From positions 62,001 through 126,000 of the forward strand of contig NZ_PNYB01000008.1 in assembly GCF_002879855.1 (NCBI RefSeq): a stretch of DNA of 64,000 nucleotides. Direction: 5' to 3'. This stretch comes from Trinickia soli. GTDB lineage: Bacteria > Pseudomonadota > Gammaproteobacteria > Burkholderiales > Burkholderiaceae. Below are positions 51,679-60,689 of this stretch, one piece after another. Below the pieces are notes generated by a model. That model worked only from the letters and a program-made list of their open reading frames with translations, made no database searches and was not told the DNA's origin. Within the stretch, counting starts at the first letter, position 1. Each line of letters opens with the position of its first letter. A program made the position numbers and the translations under genes.

Positions 51679-51867
51679 TCAACGCGGCTTTTTCGTCTGC
51701 TCCTTGACGGCTTCCTTGACGTCGCCGAGTTTCCTTTGCGCTCCGCCGACTGCCTGCTGGACATCGCCCTTGAGTTCCTGCTTCTTGTCGCCCGTTGCGT
51801 GGCCAACCACCTCGTTGACCTTGCCCTTGACCTGCGTTGCGGCACCCTTGACTTGATCCTTGTTCAT
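51679..51867 (-). CDS. CsbD-family stress protein
   Basis: A 62-residue charged protein. It shows the CsbD repeat pattern: 'MNKDQVKGAATQVKGKVNEV' and 'GHATGDKKQELKGDVQQAVG'. The family is small, hydrophilic and induced by general stress; the molecular role is unknown. It starts at ATG 51867 and precedes the exported protein by 23 bp. It belongs with the PRC-barrel genes in a leftward stress cluster. Confidence 0.88.
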   Translation of the reverse strand: MNKDQVKGAATQVKGKVNEVVGHATGDKKQELKGDVQQAVGGAQRKLGDVKEAVKEQTKKPR

Positions 51868-52014
51868 GATGAACGCTCCATATTCAACTGCCAGTCGAAC
51901 GACCTGATGCCCGTCGCGATCGGCAGGGTTTGAGAAACAGCCTCCGCTCGCCGCTTGTCGCGCCCCCCGCTGGCGCGACCATGCCGGAACCGGCTCGGCT
52001 TGTTTGCCTCACCG

Positions 52015-52437
52015 TTACAGCGGCGGCTTGTATTGATCAGCCCCGTGACCCCATTGCGAGTCGGCCATCGCGGGCCAATGGTCCTTGTCGAATCCGGATG
52101 CGCTCTTGATCCGATCTTCCGTAGCGTCGAGCCGGAAACATTTCTCGTCGGTATCCAGGATGAGTGCCTCCCACGGCACGGCCAAAAGCTTGTCGCCCAT
52201 CCCGAGAAAGCCCCCGCAAGACAGCACGGCATACGCGATCCGCCCGCCGCGTACGTCCAGCATGATGTCGTCGATCTTTCCAACATCCTTGCCATCAGAC
52301 GAAATCACCTTGTCACCAATCAACGTATCGGCCAACATGCAAGCCGGGCCGGGCCCGCCACTGCTGGTGGCGCGACCGATGATCCGGGCGCCGCTACCGC
52401 CGCTCGACGGTTCGTAAGAGGGAGAAACGGGTGTCAT
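52015..52437 (-). CDS. PRC-barrel domain protein
   Basis: A 140-residue protein whose centre is a PRC-barrel ('GDKVISSDGKDVGKIDDIML' and 'YAVLSCGGFLGMGDKLLAVP'). A disordered Ser/Gly/Pro-rich leader precedes it and a short charged tail follows. AGGAG lies ahead of the ATG at 52437; the longer frame to 52719 overlaps the next gene and has no signal. The PRC-barrel is a small protein-interaction domain common in stress proteins. The gap before it (52438-52715) shows no gene. Confidence 0.87.
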   Translation of the reverse strand: MTPVSPSYEPSSGGSGARIIGRATSSGGPGPACMLADTLIGDKVISSDGKDVGKIDDIMLDVRGGRIAYAVLSCGGFLGMGDKLLAVPWEALILDTDEKCFRLDATEDRIKSASGFDKDHWPAMADSQWGHGADQYKPPL

Positions 52438-52715
52438 GATCAACTCCTGTGTGCATTTCGCGATATGCCGGCAAGCTTCGCCGGGCATGCTTGACGGTGC
52501 GACGCGTGCGCCGATCTGACACGGTTCCGGGCCAGAGCGCCGAGCGCTTCGCCTGCGATCGCCCGCCGTCATACGGGCCAATCGACGCGCTCGATTCGAG
52601 CACGTCTCGTGCTGGCATACATGCAACGTTTCGTCGCCCATGAGGAAAGCGACTATCGACGTACACGCCTCAAACATTGTCGGCCGCATGTGATGCCGTA
52701 TCGTTGCTCTGCGAA

Positions 52716-53105
52716 TCACGGTGATGCATACCTGAATTCGGGCATTGCCTTCAGCGAGTCGCTAGTCAACCCACTCAGTTGAACCTGCTCGTCGACGATT
52801 TTCAGATTGCTGAACGGCATCGCGACGAGATGTTTTCCGATGCCGGCAAATCCGCCGATCGACACAATTGCATAGGTGACGCTGTCTTTCGGACTCACAA
52901 TCAAATCGTCGATCGTGCCGATCTTGTGCTTGCTGTCGTCGTACACAGCGGCACCGAGCACCTTCGATGCTCGATAGCCGGAAGCCAACTGAACCACGTC
53001 GGTCCGGCTCGCCGTGACTGACTGGGCAGGTCCTTGCGCATGCAAGGTGGCAGTGGACAGCGCGAGTGCGACTGCCGCAGCGGGAAAAGCCAGCGCAAAT
53101 TTCAT
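52716..53105 (-). CDS. Exported PRC-barrel protein
   Basis: A 129-residue protein with a signal peptide ('KFALAFPAAAVALALSTATL' ending at Ala-x-Ala-like 'HAQG') and a PRC-barrel ('GAAVYDDSKHKIGTIDDLIV', 'YAIVSIGGFAGIGKHLVAMP'). It is the exported counterpart of the neighbour at 52015. GAGG lies six bases before the ATG at 53105; the frame start at 53174 is not used. FNR-type palindromes lie in the region upstream. Confidence 0.87.
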   Translation of the reverse strand: MKFALAFPAAAVALALSTATLHAQGPAQSVTASRTDVVQLASGYRASKVLGAAVYDDSKHKIGTIDDLIVSPKDSVTYAIVSIGGFAGIGKHLVAMPFSNLKIVDEQVQLSGLTSDSLKAMPEFRYASP

Positions 53106-53167
53106 GGCAACCTCGTTCAGTTCGTGAACGTTGCCATCAAAGTATTGGCTACCGGCTTGGTTCGCCA

Positions 53168-53181
53168 TTGACACACGTCAA
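53168..53181. promoter_or_regulatory. FNR-like palindrome between PRC-barrel and DUF3309 genes
   Basis: TTGACACACGTCAA, symmetric, one base from the FNR consensus in each half. It lies 63-76 bp upstream of the leftward PRC-barrel start in a 320-bp divergent gap. Confidence 0.5.
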
Positions 53182-53269
53182 AGTTGTGCCGGTAAGGGCC
53201 TATCCGACGAATGGGCGCTCTCATCGGCCGCTGCGATCGCCGCAGTCCCCCAGCCCGTCATCGGGTGCA

Positions 53270-53283
53270 TTGCCTTAGATCAA
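53270..53283. promoter_or_regulatory. Possible second FNR-like site
   Basis: TTGCCTTAGATCAA: the right half is perfect and the left half has two changes. It lies 143-156 bp before the DUF3309 start, in the same divergent gap. Confidence 0.35.
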
Positions 53284-53425
53284 ACGGTCCCCTTTTCGAG
53301 CGCACTACAAAAACATATATGGGTGCTCGGCAACATACCCTGCTGCCTCCCATTTGTGAAAATGGCTTTAAAGAGGCTTCGTTGACGGGGCATTCCGAAA
53401 TCGGACCGGTAAAAGGAGAAACAAC

Positions 53426-53584
53426 ATGTCGCTGGGAATGATTCTTCTGATCGTTTTGGTGCTGCTGCTCATCGGAGTGATCCCGACTTGGCCACACAGC
53501 AGGGGATGGGGTTACGGACCGAGCGGCATTCTCGGTGTCATCCTCGTCATAGTCGTCGTCCTGCTGCTGCTCGGCAGGCTGTGA
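53426..53584 (+). CDS. DUF3309-family small membrane protein
   Basis: A 52-residue protein with two hydrophobic segments ('MILLIVLVLLLIGVIP' and 'GILGVILVIVVVLLLLGRL') around 'WPHSRGWGYGPSG'. This is the DUF3309 pattern. AAAGGAG is five to seven bases ahead of the ATG. The function is unknown; the family is small and stress-linked. It is separated from the BON gene by about 175 bp. Confidence 0.88.
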   Translation: MSLGMILLIVLVLLLIGVIPTWPHSRGWGYGPSGILGVILVIVVVLLLLGRL

Positions 53585-53716
53585 GCGCGTCGACGTCATC
53601 GAGCCACACCGCGATGCGCCTGCCGCGCCCGTGATCGCGGAACTTGGATCGGCCACGCCGATAGAGTGTGCAACACGTTTTCCGGCGCCTATCGGGCCGG
53701 GTTGGCGTGCCTGACC

Positions 53717-53746
53717 GGCGCTTACCCGCGCTTACCCGCGCTTACC
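53717..53746 (+). repeat. Three 10-bp tandem repeats before the BON gene
   Basis: Three tandem units of CGCGCTTACC (the first is GGCGCTTACC) directly ahead of the BON gene start. Copy-number change would alter spacing to the upstream promoter. Confidence 0.75.
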
Positions 53747-53759
53747 TATGGAGCAAGAA

Positions 53760-54071
53760 ATGACAAATCGCAACCGCATTTACGCACTCTTCATGATGTT
53801 TCTGCTGACGTTTTTCCTCGGCTGCGCGGGTTCGCGTACCCATGAAGCAACCGGCGAATACGTCGACGACTCCGTCATCACCACCAAGGTGAAGGCGGCC
53901 ATCCTGAATGAGCCGTCGCTGAAATCCGCCGAAATCAATGTGGAGACATTCAAGGGTGTCGTGCAGCTGAGTGGCTTTGTCCGGTCGCAGGCCGATATCA
54001 ATACGGCCGTCGAGGTGGCTCGTCAGGTCAGTGGCGTCAAATCGGTCAAGAACGCGATGCGGCTCAAGTGA
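53760..54071 (+). CDS. BON-domain lipoprotein (OsmY-like)
   Basis: A 103-residue lipoprotein. The signal peptide ends in the lipobox 'FFLGC', followed by one BON domain ('DDSVITTKVKAAILNEPSLK', 'IAEVARQVSGVKSVKNAM'-type end 'VEVARQVSGVKSVKNAMRLK'). BON domains bind phospholipid or membranes and protect against osmotic stress. The ATG at 53760 has GGAG six bases upstream; an ATG at 53748 is less well placed. It belongs with the stress genes around it. Confidence 0.88.
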   Translation: MTNRNRIYALFMMFLLTFFLGCAGSRTHEATGEYVDDSVITTKVKAAILNEPSLKSAEINVETFKGVVQLSGFVRSQADINTAVEVARQVSGVKSVKNAMRLK

Positions 54072-54233
54072 CGGGTGATCGGTCGGACAGCGTCCCGGGC
54101 GTCCGGGACGCTGGTTGAGGAAGACCGCAAAGATGGCTGCGCTGAAACAGACACCTGTCCAATACTGTCGGCGCCCCTGCCCCCACTGTTCGCGCCGGAT
54201 GTTCCCGAGTGGCGCGAGAAGGAAGCTTCGTCG

Positions 54234-55343
54234 ATGCGTATCGCACAGATCGCCCCCCTTTATGAAGCCGTTCCGCCGAAACTCTATGGCGGAACAGAAC
54301 GCGTCGTGTCGTACCTCACGGACGCGCTCGTCGAGCTCGGCCATGAGGTCACGCTCTTCGCCAGCGGCGACTCGAAGACGACCGCGCACCTGGAGCCGGC
54401 ATGGCCCCGCGCGTTGCGTCTGGACCCGACCATCAGCGACACTTTTGCGCCGCATCTGCTGTTGCTTGAAATGGTGCGCCGCGTCGCTCACGAGTTCGAC
54501 GTGTTGCACTTCCATCTGAGCTACCTGCCTTTTCCGTTCTTTTCTGAAGCAGGTGTGCCGTTTCTGTCGACGGTCCATGGGCGCCTCGATCTGCCGGAGC
54601 TGAAACCGGTGTTCGATGCTTTCCCGCACGCGCCGCTGGTATCCATTTCAAATGCACAACGCCTGCCATTACCGCATGCCAACTGGCTTGCCACGATCTA
54701 TCACGGCCTGCCCGACAGTCTGCTGACGCCACATCCCGAACTGCAGCCAGGCTATCTCGCGTTCCTCGGTCGCATCTGTCCGGAGAAGCGCCTGGATCTG
54801 GCCATCGAGATCGCGGCGCAAGCCGGTCTGCCGCTGAAAGTTGCCGCCAAAGTGGACAAAGCTGACCAGGCTTACTTCACGACAGTGATCGAGCCTTTGC
54901 TGTCGGCACCGCATGTCGAATTCGTCGGGGAGATCGACGAAGCTCAGAAGTGCGCATTTCTGTCAGGCGCCAAGGCGTTGCTGTTCCCGATCGATTGGCC
55001 GGAGCCATTTGGCCTGGTGATGATAGAGGCACTGGCGTGCGGCACCCCGGTGATTGCGTTTAACCGCGGCTCGGTGCCGGAGGTGATCGAACACGGGGTA
55101 ACGGGCTATATCGTCGACGATGTTCCCGGGGCTGTCGATGCCCTGACAAAACTCGATGCGCTCTCGCGCCCGCTGATCCGCGAGCATTTCTGCCGCCGTT
55201 TCAGTGCGCAATTGATGGCGCAGCATTATGTGGATGTCTATATGAGGCTTCTCCACGCTGCCCCTTGTACCAAGCCGCACCTCGCATCGAGTGCTGAAAG
55301 ATCAATTGACGCCGATCATCGATACCAGATGAACGATCGCTAG
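54234..55343 (+). CDS. Glycosyltransferase family 4
   Basis: A 369-residue GT-B glycosyltransferase. The N-terminal domain begins 'MRIAQIAPLYEAVPPKLYGG' and the C-terminal domain has 'GYLAFLGRICPEKRLDLAIE' and the sugar-nucleotide site 'PEPFGLVMIEALACGTPVIA'. It probably adds a sugar to a lipid, polysaccharide or small molecule. GAAGG is about eleven bases before the ATG at 54234; the frame to 54075 has no signal. It follows the BON gene by 160 bp without an obvious shared operon. Confidence 0.88.
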   Translation: MRIAQIAPLYEAVPPKLYGGTERVVSYLTDALVELGHEVTLFASGDSKTTAHLEPAWPRALRLDPTISDTFAPHLLLLEMVRRVAHEFDVLHFHLSYLPFPFFSEAGVPFLSTVHGRLDLPELKPVFDAFPHAPLVSISNAQRLPLPHANWLATIYHGLPDSLLTPHPELQPGYLAFLGRICPEKRLDLAIEIAAQAGLPLKVAAKVDKADQAYFTTVIEPLLSAPHVEFVGEIDEAQKCAFLSGAKALLFPIDWPEPFGLVMIEALACGTPVIAFNRGSVPEVIEHGVTGYIVDDVPGAVDALTKLDALSRPLIREHFCRRFSAQLMAQHYVDVYMRLLHAAPCTKPHLASSAERSIDADHRYQMNDR

Positions 55344-55389
55344 GCTCTTTGCCTTTTTGTCTGGCACCACGTGGTCGTATTGAAACCCA

Positions 55390-55629
55390 CTACTTCGGAA
55401 ATTTCGCCTCGTCGATGAGAACGTGACAGTAGGCGTCCGAGGCCGCCAGGGCCAATTCCTCGGAGACGAACGTGCCCGGCACGTCCATCTTCGAAATCAC
55501 GGTTTCGACGGTGCCGTCCCAATGACGTCGAAGAATATCGATCGTGCCGCGCCACTGGCCGTCTTGCCCGAAACTTGCAGACACTCGATAGAAGTAACCG
55601 CGATATGGCCTGAATTCGTCCACGTCCAT
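55390..55629 (-). CDS. Small hypothetical protein
   Basis: A 79-residue soluble protein ('EFRPYRGYFYRVSASFGQDG', ending 'YCHVLIDEAKFPK'). GGGAGG precedes the ATG at 55629, supporting real translation. I recognise no family. It lies convergent with the glycosyltransferase gene. Confidence 0.65.
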   Translation of the reverse strand: MDVDEFRPYRGYFYRVSASFGQDGQWRGTIDILRRHWDGTVETVISKMDVPGTFVSEELALAASDAYCHVLIDEAKFPK

Positions 55630-56138
55630 TGCTTACCTCCCCTCATCCGGCTTTTCATCGTAGCACGCGAGGAGAATGGGATTGCAGGAATAATGAGCTG
55701 ACGGCGCTCGAATGGCTGTTTGCTGACGCGCAGCCGCCGTGATTCAGGACTGAAACATATTCACCTCCCCCCGGGCATCGCAGCTATCGATTCAACGCGC
55801 AATCTTTCGCTCACACGCGGCGTCTCGAGGTCCCGGGATATTCATGCCGGTGGACTGCGGCGTCGACGAGGCCTACTGCTCGATCCAATGTTTTCGCCCC
55901 TGCAACAAAACCCGTGCTTTCTGCGCGGAATCCGACATCGAAGCATCAGCGGCACCACGCTCTCTCACGTGCCGCCGAAGCTGGCATGTTGCTCGCATCA
56001 GCTGCTCCGGTTAAGCCCCGTCACACCGTGTTCGTTAGATAGCGAACAGCCACTGAGTCGGATCGGACACGACTTGTGGACCACGTCGTCCTGAAGACGG
56101 GGTACTTCAGAGCCTGTTCACGATCAAGGAGCTAACAC
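55630..56138. other. Intergenic region, no gene seen
   Basis: About 510 bp, divergent between the small hypothetical gene and the HAF-repeat gene. It should hold both promoters. The frame at 55720-56094 reads as unrelated low-complexity sequence with no ribosome site and is not accepted. No repeat or RNA is recognised. Confidence 0.35.
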
Positions 56139-57278
56139 ATGGCTGCTCGCTCACGATTCGCGGTCTACCTCGGCTTGCCCGATTCCACGCCGGCTACAGC
56201 GACACCGTCGCGGCAATCGGCAAGACGCTACGTTGCCCGAACGCTTGCTGTTTTCGCGGTATTAGCCGCCGCCGCATCACCACCGGCTATCGCCCAAACG
56301 CTCACCATCCATGACCTAGGCACGTTGCCCGACGGGCCCAATAGCTACGCTACCGCCATCAATAATCGTGGCCAGATAGTCGGCTATTCCAACTATTCCA
56401 TCACGACGACCGGGGTCATTCCGTTCAGCCCGCCTCACCGGCAATTTCATGCATTTGTGCTCGACAAAGGCGTAATGACCGATCTCGGCGCCCTGCCCGG
56501 CGGCACCGTGAGCCAGGCTTTGGCGATCAACGAACGCGGCCAGATCGTCGGCTTCTCGACCATGCGTGGTCTCGCCGGCCCACGCCACGCGTTCATTTAT
56601 GACAAAGGCGTCATGACCGACCTGGGCACACTTCCCGGCGGCCTTGGCAGCCAGGCTGCCGGGATCAACAATCGCGGACAGATCGTCGGTTTCGCCGATG
56701 CCGCCAGCGGGCTACAGCACGCCTTTCTGTTCGAGAACGGCGTCATGGGCGACCTTGGCACCCTACCCGGCGGCGACAGCAGCGAGGCGACAGGGATCGA
56801 CAGCCGCGGACGCGTTGTCGGTTCCTCGAGCATCGTGACCGGAGCGCCGCACACCACGCACGCGTTTTCCTACAACAACGGTGTGATGGCGGACCTAGGG
56901 ACGCTTCCCGGCGGGACATTCAGCCAAGCACTGGCGGCGAACAATAGCGGTGAAATTGTCGGCTACGCGGACAACGCCGGCGGGGCACAGCATGCCTTTC
57001 TGTATCGGCAGGGGCAGATGATCGACCTTGGAACGCTCCCTGGCGGTACCTACAGCGTCGCTATGGGGATCAACGAGAGAGGCGACGTTGTCGGCGTCGC
57101 GGACAACTCCGGGTCATCCAACCATGCCTTCTTGTATTCGAACGGGGTGATGAAGGATCTTGGCGCGCTGCCCGGTGGCGTTTTCAGTGAAGCGCTCGGG
57201 ATCAACGACAAGGGAGACGTGGTGGGAGATGCGTTGACATCAAACGGCCATTCCCATGCAGTGCTCTGGACGAAGTGA
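56139..57278 (+). CDS. HAF-repeat exported protein
   Basis: A 379-residue protein with an N-terminal basic leader and a hydrophobic signal ('VARTLAVFAVLAAAASPPAI'). The rest is seven repeats of about 45 residues, each with 'DLGTLPGG' and 'INxRGQIVG' and 'HAFLY'-like elements; this is the HAF-repeat family. The repeats likely form a beta-propeller-like fold. Members are extracellular or periplasmic with no known activity. AAGGAG lies ahead of the ATG. It has no obvious partner genes. Confidence 0.87.
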   Translation: MAARSRFAVYLGLPDSTPATATPSRQSARRYVARTLAVFAVLAAAASPPAIAQTLTIHDLGTLPDGPNSYATAINNRGQIVGYSNYSITTTGVIPFSPPHRQFHAFVLDKGVMTDLGALPGGTVSQALAINERGQIVGFSTMRGLAGPRHAFIYDKGVMTDLGTLPGGLGSQAAGINNRGQIVGFADAASGLQHAFLFENGVMGDLGTLPGGDSSEATGIDSRGRVVGSSSIVTGAPHTTHAFSYNNGVMADLGTLPGGTFSQALAANNSGEIVGYADNAGGAQHAFLYRQGQMIDLGTLPGGTYSVAMGINERGDVVGVADNSGSSNHAFLYSNGVMKDLGALPGGVFSEALGINDKGDVVGDALTSNGHSHAVLWTK

Positions 57279-57289
57279 AGACAGCGGCC

Positions 57290-57321
57290 GTGTCGGCGAG
57301 CCATGGATCGCGCGCCGACAC
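57290..57321 (+). terminator. Hairpin after the HAF-repeat gene
   Basis: GTGTCGGCG pairs with CGCCGACAC across a 14-base loop, 12 bp after the stop. There is no T-run. The 267 bp that follow, up to the FkbM gene, are AT-richer and hold no other gene. Confidence 0.4.
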
Positions 57322-57588
57322 GCTCACGTTCAGGCATGCGCTGACGAATAACCGGTAAATCGTTCACATCCTCTTCTTACGTGCGCTAGCGAACAAAAGA
57401 CGCTAATCACGAGAAGACGGCAATGTTCGAACAATCAACGGGAATCAATGGCTCAGATCCACCCGCCATACAACCATCCATTTTCTTGTGATGATCCGAC
57501 AATTATCATTGTCCGAAATGCATCCTTGAAATCAGATTGAAATAAGCTAGTCTATCGCCATCGATCGACTCCGGCGGTACGCATTGTT

Positions 57589-58299
57589 ATGAAGAAATTC
57601 AAAGATGCCGGGCATTTTCTTTGGTTGGTTCGGAAAACATGGATTACGCGTGTCGCGCGCCTGTACTATTCTCAATTCGGCGAAGACGCGGTACTACGTG
57701 AGATAATCGACCCGGCCTACAACAACGGCGTCTACGTAGATGTAGGCGCATACCATCCCATAAAATTTTCAAATACCTACGCCTTGCATAAACGCGGATG
57801 GCGTGGCATCAACATCGACATGGATCCGATAAAGATTGAAGCATTCAAGCTCGCCAGGTCTTCGGATGTCAATGTTTGCGCGGCAATTTCAAGCGAGAAA
57901 ACAATTAAACAGGCATACAGTTTTTCCAAGTATGGGCTCACCTCGACCTTGGAGCCTGCAACGGCCGCCGCCGACCCCCAGGCTCCGATATCGGTCCGCA
58001 ACGTCGAGACAACCACGCTCGACGATGTGTTGGAACATAGCCGTTACTCGAACCAGGAAATCGATCTGCTTTCGATCGACGCGGAGGGGCACGATTTCCA
58101 CGTGTTGCGATCGATTAACATCGATCGATACAAACCAAAAATCATCATCGTCGAAAGTGTGTCCTTTTCCATCAGGGATGTGATCAACTCTGAAATATAC
58201 AAATACTTGGAAGAACATGGCTATCGGCTGATCAGTTGGACGCACATTTCCCTGATTTTCAGGGTCGACCGGTCGTCAATATTTCGATTCCAGTTGTAG
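57589..58299 (+). CDS. FkbM-family methyltransferase
   Basis: A 236-residue SAM-dependent methyltransferase. 'YSQFGEDAVLREI' and the SAM site 'NNGVYVDVGAYHPIKFSNTY' lead into 'WRGINIDMDPIKIEAF', and the C-terminal 'IDLLSIDAEGHDFHVLRSIN' is the FkbM signature. It methylates a hydroxyl in sugars, lipids or natural products. The base composition and codon use are clearly AT-richer than those of the neighbours, so it may be recently acquired. No glycan cluster surrounds it. It ends just before a broken tannase gene on the other strand. Confidence 0.88.
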   Translation: MKKFKDAGHFLWLVRKTWITRVARLYYSQFGEDAVLREIIDPAYNNGVYVDVGAYHPIKFSNTYALHKRGWRGINIDMDPIKIEAFKLARSSDVNVCAAISSEKTIKQAYSFSKYGLTSTLEPATAAADPQAPISVRNVETTTLDDVLEHSRYSNQEIDLLSIDAEGHDFHVLRSINIDRYKPKIIIVESVSFSIRDVINSEIYKYLEEHGYRLISWTHISLIFRVDRSSIFRFQL

Positions 58300-58336
58300 C
58301 CAGGCGGCCAGAGCCCCCCAAGAGACGCGGATGGCC

Positions 58337-59240
58337 TCACTCCCGCGCACAAACAAAACTACCGGCCCGATCGGCTTCCCCTTTCCCGACATACCGCGGA
58401 AACGCCGGATACCTGCACAACGGCGCGTGCGCCCGTTGGTGGCCTGCGCGATATCGGTCACAACCAGCGTCTCCGGCGCAACCCCGTGCGTGACCCAATC
58501 GTCGAGCCGCACCGATCGTCTCCGACAGCCAGACCACTTGTTGACGGTGACGTCCCGGCCGCATGACATCGAAGTGCGCCGAATCGAACGTCGGGTCATG
58601 CGTGACGAAATACTTGATGTAAGCATCGCCCTGAGAAAACAAGTACCCGTTCGGCACGAATGCGGGCCGGGGAAGCGGCTGCTGAGAATGCGCGAGACCG
58701 AGCATGCTTGTCCAGCGCGTTCCCTTTTGCACCCGTTGGAGCGGCAGGGCGACGGCACACCGGGGGGCATCTGTCGCCGGTGCTGCTCGCTGTATTCGTC
58801 CTGCCCGATCCGCAGGCCAATCAGCCGCAGCCCTGAGAAGTTCAACGCCGGCACATTCGCCACTACGCCGTCGTAGTCGTCGGGATGGCGTTGGATCACC
58901 GTGTAGCCTTCGCGCCCACCCCTCGAGCCGCATAAGCTCAGGCCTGCGTCCGTAGCCGCGCTCGATCAGCGCGAGCGCAACGTCATGCACCTTTTTCAAG
59001 TGTGCATACCCGAAGTTCGACACCGCCTCGTCAAGCAATCCGAAGTTCGCTTGCGACGCACTGCCGTTATGCCCGGAGTCGTCGCCGAACGTCGCATAGC
59101 CGCGCGCGAGCGGCGCACCGTCCGGCGAAAACGGCATCGCCCCGTCCCCGTCACGACCACTCCGCTGTAACCGCCGCCGCCGAATTGCAATGCGCGTCCA
59201 TTCCAGCGGCCCGGTAAATTGAGCTCGAATCGAATGTCTA
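58337..59240 (-). pseudogene. Tannase/feruloyl esterase remnant
   Basis: The leftward strand shows pieces of a tannase-family esterase in at least three frames: 'ALQFGGGGYSGVVVTG', 'PLARGYATFGDDSGHNGSAS', 'QRHPDDYDGVVANVPALNF', 'DPTFDSAHFDVMRPGRH' and the tail 'DDWVTHGVAPETLVVTD'. Frame changes and lost stretches make it non-functional. It begins immediately downstream of the sulfoacetaldehyde dehydrogenase stop. Confidence 0.85.
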
Positions 59241-60668
59241 TCAAGCCTGGATCCCGAATTTTTCCCGGTACGCGCCAAACAGTTCCTCTTCCGTCGGCTC
59301 CTGGGGCGGGATAGACCACGAAATGCGGGTAATGTTCAGATAGTGCCGATAATTCAAGTTGTCGGAAATGCTATTCCTTCCCCACGTGCCGCATCCCATC
59401 GACAACGAAAACGGCAAGCCATTGTCGAAGCTGCCACCGGTCGCGAAACAATGCGCCTGATTGACGATGATTCGGCACGCGGGCATGGTCAATCCCAGGC
59501 GAAGCGGTCTGGCATCGTCGGCGCTGTGGATGCCGATGGAGTGCCCCGCGCCCTGATATTGGTAGATTTCGCGCACGCGTTCCATCGCTTCGTCGAAGTC
59601 GTGCACGCGGTATAGCGTGAGAACGGGCGAGAGCTTTTCGCCCGAAAAGGGATGGCTTTCTCCGACACCGGTCTCTTCCACCAGCAGACACGAGCACCGC
59701 GCGAACCCCGGACCCCTAAGGCCCGCGAGCGCGGCGATTTCAGGTGCCGATTTCGCGGTCACCTGCGATGAGAGCTTGCCGTCCGGCCACATCGTCGATT
59801 GCAAGCGCTCTTTGTCCGCTGGGGAGAGCACCACCGCGCCCTGCTGCCTGAATTGCTCGAGCATCGCCTCATAAACCGAGTCGACGATCACCGCGCTGTT
59901 CTCCGAAGAGCAACTCGTCGCGTTGTCAAACGTCTTCGATAGCCTGATCTTCAGCGCGGCATCGGCCAGATTCGCGGTTTCGTCGATGATCGTGGCCACA
60001 TTGCCCGCGCCTACCCCTATCGCTGGCGTGCCGCTCGAATACGCGCCGCGGACGTTGTTCTGCGAACCGGTCACGACAAGCAGATCGGCGCGGGCCATCA
60101 GTTCCGCGGTAGCCGCCTTGGATACCGGCGCCGGGAGTTGCTGCACGAGATCGCGCGGAGCGCCGACGCGGTCGAGTTCGGCATGAATGAACCCGATCAA
60201 ACGCGCACTGGTGCTGTGTCCCTTTGGGGACGGCGACACGATGATCGCGTTGCGCCCCTTCAAGGCATTGATGATCTTGTTGGCCGGCGTGGCCGCCGGA
60301 TTGGTCGAAGGCGTAATGGCGGCCACCACCCCCACCGGGCGCGCGATTTCCACGAGGCCCTTGTCCGGCAATATCGCAATCACGCCGACAGACTTGGCGT
60401 TGCGCAAATCCCGCAACAGACCCATCGTCTTGCGGCGATTCTTGACGATCTTGTCGGCTACGTTGCCAAGGCCGGTGTCGCGCACCGCGAGTTCGGCCAA
60501 TTCCTGGTTGTGCTGCGGCTCGACGATTGCCCAGCCAGCCGCGGTGACGACTTCATCGACTTGCTCCTGAGAATAGTTCTCGTAGATGCGTTGCGCGGTG
60601 CGCGCACGCGCAAGAAGTTCATCGATGTCTGCATGTTGCGCTGTCTGTTCGGTCTGTGCTGATGCCAC
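59241..60668 (-). CDS. sauS: Acylating aldehyde dehydrogenase, sulfoacetaldehyde dehydrogenase-like
   Basis: A 475-residue enzyme of the CoA-acylating aldehyde dehydrogenase family. The conserved catalytic Cys is in 'FDNATSCSSENSAVI', and the nucleotide-binding stretches 'VAAITPSTNPAATPANKIIN' and 'GSQNNVRGAYSSGTPAIGVG' are family blocks. It resembles SauS of sulfoacetate degradation, which interconverts sulfoacetyl-CoA and sulfoacetaldehyde. Neighbouring sulfonate-type ABC and TauE/SafE genes support this, but other acylating ALDHs are similar. The GTG start at 60668 follows GGAGAGG. It is the last intact gene of a leftward operon that begins beyond the right edge. Confidence 0.75.
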   Translation of the reverse strand: MASAQTEQTAQHADIDELLARARTAQRIYENYSQEQVDEVVTAAGWAIVEPQHNQELAELAVRDTGLGNVADKIVKNRRKTMGLLRDLRNAKSVGVIAILPDKGLVEIARPVGVVAAITPSTNPAATPANKIINALKGRNAIIVSPSPKGHSTSARLIGFIHAELDRVGAPRDLVQQLPAPVSKAATAELMARADLLVVTGSQNNVRGAYSSGTPAIGVGAGNVATIIDETANLADAALKIRLSKTFDNATSCSSENSAVIVDSVYEAMLEQFRQQGAVVLSPADKERLQSTMWPDGKLSSQVTAKSAPEIAALAGLRGPGFARCSCLLVEETGVGESHPFSGEKLSPVLTLYRVHDFDEAMERVREIYQYQGAGHSIGIHSADDARPLRLGLTMPACRIIVNQAHCFATGGSFDNGLPFSLSMGCGTWGRNSISDNLNYRHYLNITRISWSIPPQEPTEEELFGAYREKFGIQA

Positions 60669-60689
60669 GATGCCTCTCCGGTAACCCCA

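Noticed and set aside
55720-56094. A 124-codon open frame in the gap before the HAF-repeat gene
   Set aside because: Composition is unlike a protein and no translation signal is seen.
56300-57278. Regular direct repeats suggestive of a CRISPR array
   Set aside because: They are protein-coding HAF repeats of about 45 codons in one open frame, with no short repeat/spacer structure.
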